NCBI RefSeq assembly: GCF_009755605.1
Contig: NZ_WPNZ01000001.1
Coordinates: 186,001 to 250,000, forward strand
Length of the DNA stretch: 64,000 nt
From: Streptomyces typhae
Lineage (GTDB): Bacteria; Actinomycetota; Actinomycetes; Streptomycetales; Streptomycetaceae
Reading direction: 5' to 3'
The notes below the pieces were generated by a model. It saw nothing but the letters and a program-made list of their open reading frames with translations. It was not told the origin of the DNA and did no database searches. Within the stretch, counting starts at the first letter, position 1; each line of letters begins with the position of its first letter. Below are positions 44,131 through 53,678 of the stretch, in pieces. The translations under genes and the position numbers were made by a program.

Positions 44131-47100
44131 TCAGGTGTCGATCTGCTGATCGACTGCTGCTTCGTAGAAGGCATCCGCAAGGGCAACGATGATCGCGTTG
44201 ATGGCCGGCCCATCGGTGAAGAAGTAGTCAGCCATCGTGTTGTGGGCGTCCTGATTCTCTGCGACTGCCTCCGTGACGGCGGCTTGAAAATCCTGTGACT
44301 CCAGGAACTGCTTCTTGGAATTCACCTTGGTCTGCTGGACCAAGTTCGGGTCAGCGAGCAGCAGCTGCACTAGGCCCTGTACGAACTCCCTGACCTGGGA
44401 GGCAGCGAACGTCTCGGCGCCGAAGAGGTCGTTCATCTTGTCTATGACGACCTGAAGCGCGACGTACTTCGGATCCTTCTTCGCTCCCGTGCCGGCGGCG
44501 CTGATGCCCTTCAGCTGCCCGTCGCCCACGAGTGAGATGTCGACCGCGATCGCCTTGTTGTGCTTGACGCCGACCAGCACCACGTCGGAGAGGTCGACGT
44601 CGGCTGCCCAAGCGGACTCGGCGATCACCTTCTCCAGCAGGCGCAGGAAGATCGAGAGCATCTCCATGTAGGGATCGCCGTAGTCGACGATCTGGGACAT
44701 GAAGTCGTAGAGCCGTACGTAGGTGGAGACGTCCTTCCGGAACAGGTCGAGCTCCTGGAGCTTTACCTTGTCTTCCTCCTCGATCGCCCGCGCGTAGCGG
44801 CGCCGGAAATCGTGCTGCGCTGGGCTGATCGCTGCCGAGAGAGCGTTGTTGCCCTTCCGTATAACCCACAGTTCGGCGACTTTGCGGACGTCATCTTCGG
44901 TGTAGATCCCGGCCTGGGCGAGCTTGTTGGCCAGATGGACGACGACATACGGGTCGGTCTCGGTCTCCAGAGTCGCGTTCTTGAAGTATGGCTCGAAGGC
45001 CGTCTTGATGTCCTCGGGCTTGTTGGCGAAGTCGATGACGAACGTCTTGCGCTTCTGCTCCCCACCAGCGGTCCGGTGGGTGCGGTTGAGGCGCGAGAGC
45101 GTCTGCACCGCGGTGACCCCCGACAGCTTCTTGTCGACGTACATCGCCGAGAGCAAGGGCTGGTCGAAGCCGGTCTGGAACTTGTTGGCGACCAGCATGA
45201 TCTTGTACGTATCGCCCTTGAAGGCGGCTGCCAGATCAGCCCCGGCACCGGGGTTCATATTGGCCTCGGTGAACTCGTCGTCCTTCGACGGTAACGGACC
45301 CCAGTCGCTGTGCCAGGTCTCGTCCTCGGGCATCGTCACCCCGCCCGAAAAAGCGACCAGGGTACGGTAGTTGTACGAGGCGTCCTCGCCGCGGCGCTTG
45401 GCGATGTACGCATCTATCGCCAGCTTGTACTTCACCGCAGACTTGCGCGAGTCGGTCACCACCATCGCCTTCGCCTTGCCTTCGAGGAGGTAGGCGACGT
45501 TGGCGTGGAAGTGCTCGACGACGATCTGCACCTTCTGGCTGACGTTCGTCGGATGGAGCTGGACCCACCTCATCAGCCCCTTACGGGCGGCAGCCTCCTC
45601 GACCTCGCCTCCGTCACCGGCCTCGGCCTTGCCGGCGATCTGCAGCGCGGTGTCGTAGGACTGGTAGCCCTTGAGGACATCGAGGATGTAGCCCTCCTCG
45701 ATCGCCTGCTTCATCGAGTACAGGTGGAACTCGCGCGGCTTGCCGTCGGGGCCCTTACGGCCGAACAGTTCGAGGGTCTTGTTCTTCGGCGTCGCGGTGA
45801 ACGCAAAGTAGGAGATGTTCTCCGACTCAGCCCGCTCGGTCATCTCGGAGGCCAGCACCGACTCCACATCGACGTCCCCGCCCTCCTCGACCTCCTTGAG
45901 CTCCTCGGCCGTCAGTACCTGCTTCAGCTTCGAGGAGATCTGCCCCGACTGGGAGGAGTGCGCCTCATCAGCGATTACGGCAAATCGCTTGCCCTTCAGA
46001 CCGGCGTCGGTCCGGATCTCTTCCAGTGCATGCGGGAAGGTCTGCACTGTCACCGCGATGATGAGCTCGCCGTTTTTCAACGCCTGCGCCAGCAGACCCG
46101 ACTTCGACTTCGCGCCGGCCTTGCGGACGTCCTCAGGGCTGATGGTCGCCACAATCTTCTTGTTCCCGTCGATCTGCCGAATCGCATCCTGCAGCTGGGA
46201 GTCAAGCACGGTACGGTCCACGACCACGATGACGGAGTCGAAGACCTTCTTGTCGTCGGCATCATGCAGTCGGGCCAGCCCGTGGGCGGTCCAGGCGATG
46301 GTGTTCGTCTTTCCTGATCCGGCCGAGTGCTCGATCAAGTACCGGTACCCGACACCCTCTTCCTTCACTGCGGCGACGATGCTCGTGACGGCCTCCCACT
46401 GGTGGAAGCGCGGGAAGAGCATGCTCGTACGCCGCACCGAGGTGCCGGTGGTGACGTCCCACTCCTCCTTGGTCTGGACGATCATCAGCCGCCCGATGAT
46501 GTTCAGCCAAGCCTGCTTCTCCCAGACGCGTTCCCATAGGTACGTCGTCGCCGACCCGTCGTCCGCGCCGGGCGGGTTGCCGGCACCACCGTCGAAGCCG
46601 GTGTTGAACGGAAGAAAGTGGGTCTTGTCTCCCTCCAGCTTCGTGGTCATGGCCGCTAGACCGTTGGAGACTGCGAAGTGCACCAGCGCCCGGTGGCCGA
46701 ACGACAGCAGCGGCTCCAAGCGCCCGTTCGTCAACGGGTTGCGGTCGTGCTTGTACTGGTTGATCGCCTCGTCCAGCGACTGGGTGAAGTCGGTTTTCAG
46801 CTCCACCGTGGCCACCGGGAGCCCGTTGACGAAGAAAACCAGGTCGATGGTGCGCTGGTCAGCGGTCGAGAAGTGCACCTGCCGCACTACCCGCACCCGC
46901 ATGGCCTCGTAATGCGCCGCGGTGGTCGCGTTGAGCGAGGTATCGGGGCGGAACTGTGCCAGCTTCAACCGGCCGCCGCCGATGTACTGCACCCCGTTCC
47001 TCAGAATGTTTAGCGTTCCACCGCCGTGCTCCAACGGCTTGTCCAGCGCCGCGGTCAGCACGTCGAGGAACTTCGCCTGCGACCCTGCAGCCTTCAACGC

Positions 47101-47280
47101 CTTCTCGTACGCCGGCTTCTGCGTCGTCTCCAGCCACGCGAACAGATCCGCCGGGAACAGCGCCCGCTCTCGGTCGTACTCGCCACCGTCGTGGTCGTTT
47201 ACCGAGTACAGCCAGCCGCGCGCCTCGAGACACTCGCAGATCTCCTTCTCGAAGACCGCCTCGTTGTGATCGGCCATCAC
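44131..47280 (-). CDS. hsdR: Type I restriction enzyme, subunit R
   Basis: This 1049-residue motor and nuclease subunit translocates and cuts DNA lacking the host methylation pattern. The nuclease region has PVATVELKTDF near residue 158 (PD-(D/E)xK family). Helicase motif I is SAGSGKTN (about 317-324) and motif II is IADEAHSSQSG (about 438). Further helicase motifs include FAFTATPKNKT, NKFQTGFDQP and QTLSRLNRTHR. The start is GTG at 47278-47280 or the adjacent ATG, overlapping the hsdS stop. It is full length with no interruption. It is the last gene of hsdM-hsdS-hsdR on the minus strand. A second copy survives only as pieces at 39240-39802. Confidence 0.96.
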   Translation of the reverse strand: MMADHNEAVFEKEICECLEARGWLYSVNDHDGGEYDRERALFPADLFAWLETTQKPAYEKALKAAGSQAKFLDVLTAALDKPLEHGGGTLNILRNGVQYIGGGRLKLAQFRPDTSLNATTAAHYEAMRVRVVRQVHFSTADQRTIDLVFFVNGLPVATVELKTDFTQSLDEAINQYKHDRNPLTNGRLEPLLSFGHRALVHFAVSNGLAAMTTKLEGDKTHFLPFNTGFDGGAGNPPGADDGSATTYLWERVWEKQAWLNIIGRLMIVQTKEEWDVTTGTSVRRTSMLFPRFHQWEAVTSIVAAVKEEGVGYRYLIEHSAGSGKTNTIAWTAHGLARLHDADDKKVFDSVIVVVDRTVLDSQLQDAIRQIDGNKKIVATISPEDVRKAGAKSKSGLLAQALKNGELIIAVTVQTFPHALEEIRTDAGLKGKRFAVIADEAHSSQSGQISSKLKQVLTAEELKEVEEGGDVDVESVLASEMTERAESENISYFAFTATPKNKTLELFGRKGPDGKPREFHLYSMKQAIEEGYILDVLKGYQSYDTALQIAGKAEAGDGGEVEEAAARKGLMRWVQLHPTNVSQKVQIVVEHFHANVAYLLEGKAKAMVVTDSRKSAVKYKLAIDAYIAKRRGEDASYNYRTLVAFSGGVTMPEDETWHSDWGPLPSKDDEFTEANMNPGAGADLAAAFKGDTYKIMLVANKFQTGFDQPLLSAMYVDKKLSGVTAVQTLSRLNRTHRTAGGEQKRKTFVIDFANKPEDIKTAFEPYFKNATLETETDPYVVVHLANKLAQAGIYTEDDVRKVAELWVIRKGNNALSAAISPAQHDFRRRYARAIEEEDKVKLQELDLFRKDVSTYVRLYDFMSQIVDYGDPYMEMLSIFLRLLEKVIAESAWAADVDLSDVVLVGVKHNKAIAVDISLVGDGQLKGISAAGTGAKKDPKYVALQVVIDKMNDLFGAETFAASQVREFVQGLVQLLLADPNLVQQTKVNSKKQFLESQDFQAAVTEAVAENQDAHNTMADYFFTDGPAINAIIVALADAFYEAAVDQQIDT

Positions 47281-48485
47281 GCGGCCTCCCTCACGTCGAT
47301 CTGACCCGTCACTGCCGCCGAGATCAGGGCCAGCCGACGCTCGCGGGCAAGTTCGATGAATTGCTCCGATTCGGCGATGAGGACATCTACCTTCGAGGTC
47401 TGCTCGTCCAGATGCGCCGCGATGCGCTGCTGCTCAGCAACCGGCGGCAGTGCTAGCGGCAACCGACCGAACGTGGACCAGTTGCGGAAGTCAACACTCC
47501 GTTCACGCACGTTTGGGGCCTGCGTGGCAAGGAAGCCGCTGCGCCCCAGGTAGCGAAGCAGATGGGCGATATATGCCAGGTCATCCCCAGCAATGGCTTC
47601 GCACACGTGATAGACCGGCGTCGCATTACCGCGACTGTCAGAGACTCCAACCGCACCAGCAAAACCATCGAGGGCATGGAACACGAGGTCGCCCGGTCGG
47701 ATCTCTTGGTAGCCACTCTCGCTGTTGGAAAAGGTGTAACCCTCCTCCCTGCGGTTACTTCGAAGGGTCACAACGCCATCTCGGTAGGCAGTCACAACGC
47801 CGAGCCCCGCCACTGGGGGACGTGACAATGGTTGCAGCGCGCGCTTGACGGTTGTTTGCCGTGCCTCAGATGGCGCCCCCAGGACGGCCTCGGATTCCGC
47901 CTCACGCCGTTCGCGGAGCAACTCTACGAGCCGCTTTTGCTCCTCAATGAGTGTGTCAATACGGGCGGTCTCGCGGTCCAGGTGGTCAGCGATAGCCAGC
48001 TGTTCCTCGGTAGGCGGAAGAGGAAACTCCTGCGCTTTGAGCAACTGCCACGATAGATTTCGCTGAATATCGCCCACACCACGCGACGAGATCACGTACG
48101 GAAATCGCGCGGCATACGACGCGAACAGGTACCGACCGAACCGCCGCTCCAGCCGCCGTGACACTTGGCAGACGATGTATGCGGGGCTGATGATTCCGCG
48201 CAGTTGCGAGATCGCAACGGACCCTCGCCACGCCTGTTGATTGTTCAGAACAAGGTCACCAGGAAGAACAAGTTGATATGCGGACGTATCCTCGCTAGTC
48301 GCATGAACGATTCGGTCTGCCTTATACGGAACGATCCCCTCGCCGAGATAGAGCGACAGCAGGGGAGCGTCTGAAATGTTCGTACGCTTCACAGGAGTCG
48401 TCAGACGGCCAAGCGCCACAGCGTCCCACTCTGCAGGAATGGATCGGAACCACGGGATGCCCGTTTCGCGCATCTGACGTGTCAT
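47277..48485 (-). CDS. hsdS: Type I restriction-modification specificity subunit S
   Basis: This 402-residue protein chooses the bipartite target sequence. It has two half-sites in tandem: a variable domain (about 10-160), a conserved helix (PTEEQLAIADHLDRETARIDTLIEEQKRLVELLRE, about 160-195), a second variable domain (about 215-355), and a second conserved helix (PVAEQQRIAAHLDEQTSKVDVLIAESEQFIELARE). The ATG at 48483-48485 overlaps the hsdM stop as ATGA. GC content is lower than in neighbours, as expected for a horizontally acquired, diversifying gene. Recognition sequence cannot be read from the protein. Confidence 0.95.
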   Translation of the reverse strand: MTRQMRETGIPWFRSIPAEWDAVALGRLTTPVKRTNISDAPLLSLYLGEGIVPYKADRIVHATSEDTSAYQLVLPGDLVLNNQQAWRGSVAISQLRGIISPAYIVCQVSRRLERRFGRYLFASYAARFPYVISSRGVGDIQRNLSWQLLKAQEFPLPPTEEQLAIADHLDRETARIDTLIEEQKRLVELLRERREAESEAVLGAPSEARQTTVKRALQPLSRPPVAGLGVVTAYRDGVVTLRSNRREEGYTFSNSESGYQEIRPGDLVFHALDGFAGAVGVSDSRGNATPVYHVCEAIAGDDLAYIAHLLRYLGRSGFLATQAPNVRERSVDFRNWSTFGRLPLALPPVAEQQRIAAHLDEQTSKVDVLIAESEQFIELARERRLALISAAVTGQIDVREAA

Positions 48486-50239
48486 CCTTCCACCTCTCGG
48501 AGGAGGTCGAGGATCTTTGTGACCTGTTTCTCCAAATCGGAGTCGATTTCCGCGAGCGGACGGGGCGGAACATACCTATAGAAGTGCCGGGTAAAAGGAA
48601 TCTCGTACCCGGTCCTGACCTTCGCCCAATCGATCCATGCGTCAGGAACATGCGGCCTGACTTCGGCTTCGAAGTAGGCCTGGATGATCTCGGCTTGGCC
48701 GGACGCGCCGACGGTCGAGCCACCATAACTGAAGGGCACGTTTTCAATCTCGCGCTTCTTCGAGTCCGGCTTGACCCTGCCCTTGCTGGCGTAGACAGGC
48801 TTATTCTCCTCATCGAGGAGGGGGCGTTCGATGGTGACAGCCCAGTAGCCGAACTCGTCGTTGCGCAACACCTTGGAGTAGTCAGGGTCGGCATCGGTGA
48901 AGTCACCGTACAGCCGCAGCACCTCGGCACGGTCCGCGTCACCGAGCTCTCGGCCCTTGTCGCCAAGATTTTTACGCATCTTGGTCCAGAATGAGGTGCC
49001 GTCAATGAGCTGAACCAGCCCCTTGCGGTCAGGGTGCTTGGTGTTGTCAAGGATCCAGATGTAAGTAGCGATGCCAGTGTTGAAAAACATGTTGTTCGGC
49101 AGCGCTACGATCGCATCGACCAAGTCGCTCTCCAGCAGCCACTGACGAATGCTCGACTCGTTTGGCTTCTTGGGGTCCGGAGCCCTTCCATTGGTCAGTG
49201 GCGAACCGTTCATGACGATCCCTGCCCGACCACCGCCGTCCTCGGGGGCACGCATCTTGTGAGTTAGATGAAGCAGGAAAAGCATCTGCCCATCCGAGGT
49301 CGGAGGGAGACCGGGGGCAAATCGACCGAAGGGACCTGCAGAGTCGCGCTCTTCCTTGACCGCCTTGGCGTACTGCTTCCAATCCACCCCATAGGGCGGG
49401 TTGGACATGCAGTAGTCGAACTGACGGCCCTTGAAGGCGTCGTCGGTCAGTGTGTTTCCGAAGGCGATGTTGGTCGCGTCGTGGCCCTTGGCGAGCAGGT
49501 CGGACTTGCAGATGGCGTACGACTGCGGGTTGTACTCCTGGCCGTACAGGCCCAGCTTCGCATCGGGGTTCCCAGCGAGCAGGTGCTCTTCTGCCAGGGA
49601 AAGCATGCCGCCGGTGCCGGCGGTGGGGTCGTACAGCGACCGGATGATGCCGCCCTCGGTGAGGTCGACGTCCTTCTCCGCGAAGAGCAGGTCGACCAGC
49701 AGTCGGATCGCATCGCGGGGTGTGTAGTGGTCGCCAGAGGTCTCGTTCGCTGCTTCGTTGAACTTGCGGATGATGTATTCGAAGGCATCGCCCATGTCGG
49801 AGTTCGACACCGCATCTGGGTGGAGGTCGATCTTGCCGAAGGACTTGACGATCTCGCGCAGAAGCCCGGCCTTCTCCAGGGCCAGGATCTCCTTCTTGAA
49901 GTCGAAGTACTCGAACACGTCCACGTCGGCGGAGAACCGGTCGATGTAGTCGGCCAGGTTGTCCGCCAGCCCGTCCGCGTCGGCCAGCAAGTTCGCGAAC
50001 GAGTAGTTGGAGGTGTTGTAGAAGGTCCGCCCTGTCGCCTTCTTGACCTCGAGCTTGAGCCGGTTCGGGTTCTCGAACTGCGCCGCCAGTTCTCGCACCG
50101 TCGCCTGATCGGGCTCCAGGATGCAGTCGAGCCGCCGCAGGATCGTGAAGGGGAGGACCACAGTCCCGTACTGGTTGGGGCGATAGGGGCCCCGAAGCTG
50201 GTCAGCGATGGACCAGATGAAGCTACCGAGCGTGCTCAC
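48482..50239 (-). CDS. hsdM: Type I restriction-modification methyltransferase subunit M
   Basis: This 585-residue N6-adenine methyltransferase works with HsdS to methylate host sites and is required for restriction by HsdR. An N-terminal helical domain (IWSIADQLRGPYRPNQYGTVVLPF) precedes the SAM-binding motif I DPTAGTGGML near residue 203 and the catalytic motif IV SNPPYG near residue 280. The C-terminal region (PRPLAEIDSDLEKQVTKILDLLREV) is a helix that would contact HsdS. The GTG start is at 50237-50239. It is the first gene of the operon, so the promoter should lie in 50240-50330, next to the repeated words. Confidence 0.96.
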   Translation of the reverse strand: MSTLGSFIWSIADQLRGPYRPNQYGTVVLPFTILRRLDCILEPDQATVRELAAQFENPNRLKLEVKKATGRTFYNTSNYSFANLLADADGLADNLADYIDRFSADVDVFEYFDFKKEILALEKAGLLREIVKSFGKIDLHPDAVSNSDMGDAFEYIIRKFNEAANETSGDHYTPRDAIRLLVDLLFAEKDVDLTEGGIIRSLYDPTAGTGGMLSLAEEHLLAGNPDAKLGLYGQEYNPQSYAICKSDLLAKGHDATNIAFGNTLTDDAFKGRQFDYCMSNPPYGVDWKQYAKAVKEERDSAGPFGRFAPGLPPTSDGQMLFLLHLTHKMRAPEDGGGRAGIVMNGSPLTNGRAPDPKKPNESSIRQWLLESDLVDAIVALPNNMFFNTGIATYIWILDNTKHPDRKGLVQLIDGTSFWTKMRKNLGDKGRELGDADRAEVLRLYGDFTDADPDYSKVLRNDEFGYWAVTIERPLLDEENKPVYASKGRVKPDSKKREIENVPFSYGGSTVGASGQAEIIQAYFEAEVRPHVPDAWIDWAKVRTGYEIPFTRHFYRYVPPRPLAEIDSDLEKQVTKILDLLREVEG

Positions 50240-50329
50240 AAGTTCCTCACGAGAATCGTCTAGCAGTGCCGATCACTTTGCCAGAGCCAGCGGTCGCCGT
50301 CCCACGGTTCGGCCACTCACCGGTGTGGA

Positions 50330-50439
50330 TCCCAGCACCGGCAGCGCATCAGCGTCCCAGCACAATCCCAGCACGGTACGGATGACCAGGGACGACGACA
50401 GGTGACGAGGGATCAGCTATCCCAGCACCATCCCAGCAC
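50330..50439. repeat. Cluster of five repeated 9-base words at the island right end
   Basis: TCCCAGCAC occurs at 50330, 50355, 50366, 50420 and 50431. The pairs 50355/50366 and 50420/50431 are spaced 11 bases, one helical turn, as at 43298/43309. The even phasing resembles arm-type binding sites of tyrosine integrases. The words lie just upstream of hsdM, so a regulator of hsdM is an alternative. Confidence 0.65.
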
Positions 50440-50451
50440 GGGAAAAACAAA

Positions 50452-50477
50452 GGGCCCGACTCCGAAGAGTCGGACCC
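50452..50477. repeat. 26-base hairpin, right copy (candidate attachment core or terminator)
   Basis: The 11-base arms of GGGCCCGACTC and GAGTCGGACCC enclose a CGAA loop, with one mismatch. It matches 39804-39829 at 25 of 26 positions. It lies 51 bases past the ychF stop on the minus strand, so it also fits a ychF terminator. Core genome resumes on its right. Confidence 0.55.
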
Positions 50478-50527
50478 CATCTGACCTGCGCGTTTGCCAG
50501 ATCAGCGACGTGGTGTTATGTCACCCG

Positions 50528-51616
<1,089 letters not shown>

Positions 51617-51985
51617 GTTGCGACTTCCCGTACGTGAGACTGGTGTGAGGGCTGGTGGCTGCCGGGGCAGCCGGACGGTGGGCGGTGGACGGTGCTGCGT
51701 ACCGCCCCGAAGCGGTGTCGCGCACCAGCCTCGGTGTCCGGGTGGTCCGGGCGATCCACCAGTCTACGGCGTGCCGCCCGCCGCCCCGCCCCGCCGTCGG
51801 CCACCGCCCTCGGCCAGCGAGCCGCACCGCCGTCGGCCACCGAACCGCACCGCCCTCGGCCCCCCGCAGCCCCGCCCTCGGGCACCCGCACCCTCCGCGT
51901 CGGCCGCGCACCGTACCGCCGCCCTGTCGAACGCTCGGCCAAGCTCGGCCAAAACGCGTGTCCCAAGCCGGATTATCGGTACGGT

Positions 51986-52003
51986 CGGACCTAGGTTGGT
52001 CCG
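51986..52003 (+). promoter_or_regulatory. Inverted repeat and possible leaderless promoter at the DUF6542 gene
   Basis: CGGACC (51986-51991) and GGTCCG (51998-52003) form a perfect inverted repeat ending at the GTG start codon at 52004. TAGGTT between the arms (51992-51997) would be a -10 placing the transcript start at the GTG itself, and no ribosome site is present. A leaderless message controlled by a protein bound to the repeat is plausible. The rest of 51617-52003 is gene-free. Confidence 0.35.
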
Positions 52004-52708
52004 GTGGAGCAACACAGGACTCGTCCGCCGGGCGCCAGGCCGCGCCGGAACGCGCCGCTGCCCGGACAAGGCAGCCCCATGGAGCCCCCCGTCCCCTCGA
52101 CCCCGCCACGGCCCCGCAGACCCGCGCCACCGCTCGTCCGCGCCCTGCGCAGGACTCCGCTGTACCGCAAGGTCAGCCGCATGCCGCTGTACCGGGCGCT
52201 GCGCCGGATGCCGAATCCGCGCCTCACCGGGCTCGGCAGCGGTCTCTTCGCCGCCGCCGTGATGTTTCTGCTCGCGTGCCTGATCCGGCTGCTATTCGGC
52301 GGCTCACTCGTCGCGTACGGCGTGCTGTTCCTGCCCGTGAGCGCCCTCACCGCCCTGTGGGTGCGGCCCGCCGACCTGGTGAGCGCGCCCGTCGCCGTGC
52401 CGATCGCGTTCGCTGCCGGGATGCTGCCGATCTGCGGCGGCTCCGACGGCTTCGGCGGGCAGGTCATAGGGCTCCTCACCGCCCTGGCCATGCACGCGGG
52501 CTGGCTGTACGGCGGGACGCTGGTCGCCGGCGTCATCGCCACCGGGCGCAAGATCAAGCAGATGGCCCGGCGCCGCCAGCAGCGCGTGTGGCAGCAACAA
52601 CAGCAGCGGCAGCAGCAACAACAGAGGCACTCCCAGCAGTCACAGCAGCAGCAACCGCGTATGCGGCCGCCCGGGGAGTCGCCTTCTCGGCGGGTTCCTG
52701 CCTCCTGA
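52004..52708 (+). CDS. DUF6542-type membrane protein with polyglutamine tail
   Basis: This 234-residue protein has a basic, Pro/Arg-rich cytoplasmic lead (about 1-75). Three or four transmembrane helices follow (GLFAAAVMFLLACLIRLLF, LVAYGVLFLPVSALTALWV, SAPVAVPIAFAAGMLP, GLLTALAMHAGWLYGGTLVAGVIAT). The tail is polar and dominated by glutamine (WQQQQQRQQQQQRHSQQ). The four-helix core fits the DUF6542 family of actinobacteria, which has no known function. The CAG/CAA run is unusual for a high-GC genome. It is divergent from ychF. Start is GTG at 52004. Confidence 0.75.
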   Translation: MEQHRTRPPGARPRRNAPLPGQGSPMEPPVPSTPPRPRRPAPPLVRALRRTPLYRKVSRMPLYRALRRMPNPRLTGLGSGLFAAAVMFLLACLIRLLFGGSLVAYGVLFLPVSALTALWVRPADLVSAPVAVPIAFAAGMLPICGGSDGFGGQVIGLLTALAMHAGWLYGGTLVAGVIATGRKIKQMARRRQQRVWQQQQQRQQQQQRHSQQSQQQQPRMRPPGESPSRRVPAS

Positions 52709-52826
52709 CGTCCCGCTCTCCTGGCCCCCCCCCGGCCCTTCCTGGCGTCCCCGCCCTTCCTGGCCCCTCTCCTCTCGGCGAGGGGCCAGGAGTCCTCTCG
52801 GCGAGGAGCCAGGAGCCACGACGCCG

Positions 52827-53579
52827 TCAGGCGCCCTGCGCCTCCGCCCGCGCCGCCATCGCCGCGCCCACGATCCCCGCGTTGTTCTGCAGTTCGGCCG
52901 GGACGACGGCGGCCTCCACGTCCTTGATCAGGGGCAGGAACTTGTGGGCCTTGCGGCTGACGCCGCCGCCGATGATGAACAGCTCAGGCGAGAACAGCAT
53001 CTCCACGTGCGCCAGATACTTCTGCAGGCGGCGCGCCCAGTGCTCCCAGCTCAGGTCCTCGTCCTCGCGGGCCTTGGAGGAGGCGCGCTTCTCGGCGTCG
53101 TGGCCGTGCAGCTCGAGATGGCCCAGCTCGGTGTTGGCCACGAGGCGGCCGCCGGTGAAGAGGGCGCTGCCGATGCCCGTGCCGAGGGTCAGCACGATGA
53201 CCGTGCCGGTGCGGCCGCGGCCCGCGCCGAAGTGCATCTCGGCGACGCCCGCCGCGTCCGCGTCGTTCAGGACGGTCACCGGCGCGCCCCCGATGCGCTC
53301 GGAGACCAGGCGCCGGATGTCCGTACCGATCCAGCTCTTGTCGACGTTCGCCGCCGTGCGCGCCGTGCCGTTCGTGATCACGCCGGGGAACGTGACACCG
53401 ACGGGGCCCGTCCACTCGAAGTGCTCCACGACCTCGCGCACGCAGTCGGCCACGCCGTGGGGCGTGGCCGGCTGCGGAGTGAGCACTTTGTGCCGCTCCT
53501 GCGCCAGGTCGCCGCGCTCCAGATCGACGGGCGCGCCCTTGATCCCTGATCCGCCGATATCCACACCGAAGATCTGCAT
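52827..53579 (-). CDS. ppgK: Polyphosphate glucokinase (ROK family)
   Basis: This 250-residue glucokinase phosphorylates glucose using polyphosphate or ATP. DIGGSGIKG at residues 7-15 is the phosphate-1 loop. VNLDAD-type catalytic residues appear as VLNDADAAG, the second phosphate loop is LTLGTGIGSAL, and the glucose-binding ELGHLELHG follows. A Lys/Arg-rich segment (EKRASSKAREDEDLSWEHW) matches the polyphosphate-binding region of the family. FIIGGGVSRKAHKF closes the fold. The ATG is at 53577-53579; an upstream in-frame start at 53603 is less likely. It forms a minus-strand pair with ispH, 99 bases away, but a hairpin-free gap leaves co-transcription open. Confidence 0.94.
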   Translation of the reverse strand: MQIFGVDIGGSGIKGAPVDLERGDLAQERHKVLTPQPATPHGVADCVREVVEHFEWTGPVGVTFPGVITNGTARTAANVDKSWIGTDIRRLVSERIGGAPVTVLNDADAAGVAEMHFGAGRGRTGTVIVLTLGTGIGSALFTGGRLVANTELGHLELHGHDAEKRASSKAREDEDLSWEHWARRLQKYLAHVEMLFSPELFIIGGGVSRKAHKFLPLIKDVEAAVVPAELQNNAGIVGAAMAARAEAQGA

Positions 53580-53678
53580 GGACACCACGTTACGACGCCC
53601 CACCGACAGTGACGCGCCGGTGTCCTCGCGGCAGCGCGACGGTCACTTCCCCCCGGACGGCTCCGACAGCTCCGACAG

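Noticed and set aside
51640..52069. Open frames on both strands between ychF and the DUF6542 gene
   Set aside because: Translations are Arg/Pro/Ala repeats from a GCC-rich stretch, with no domain and no ribosome site.
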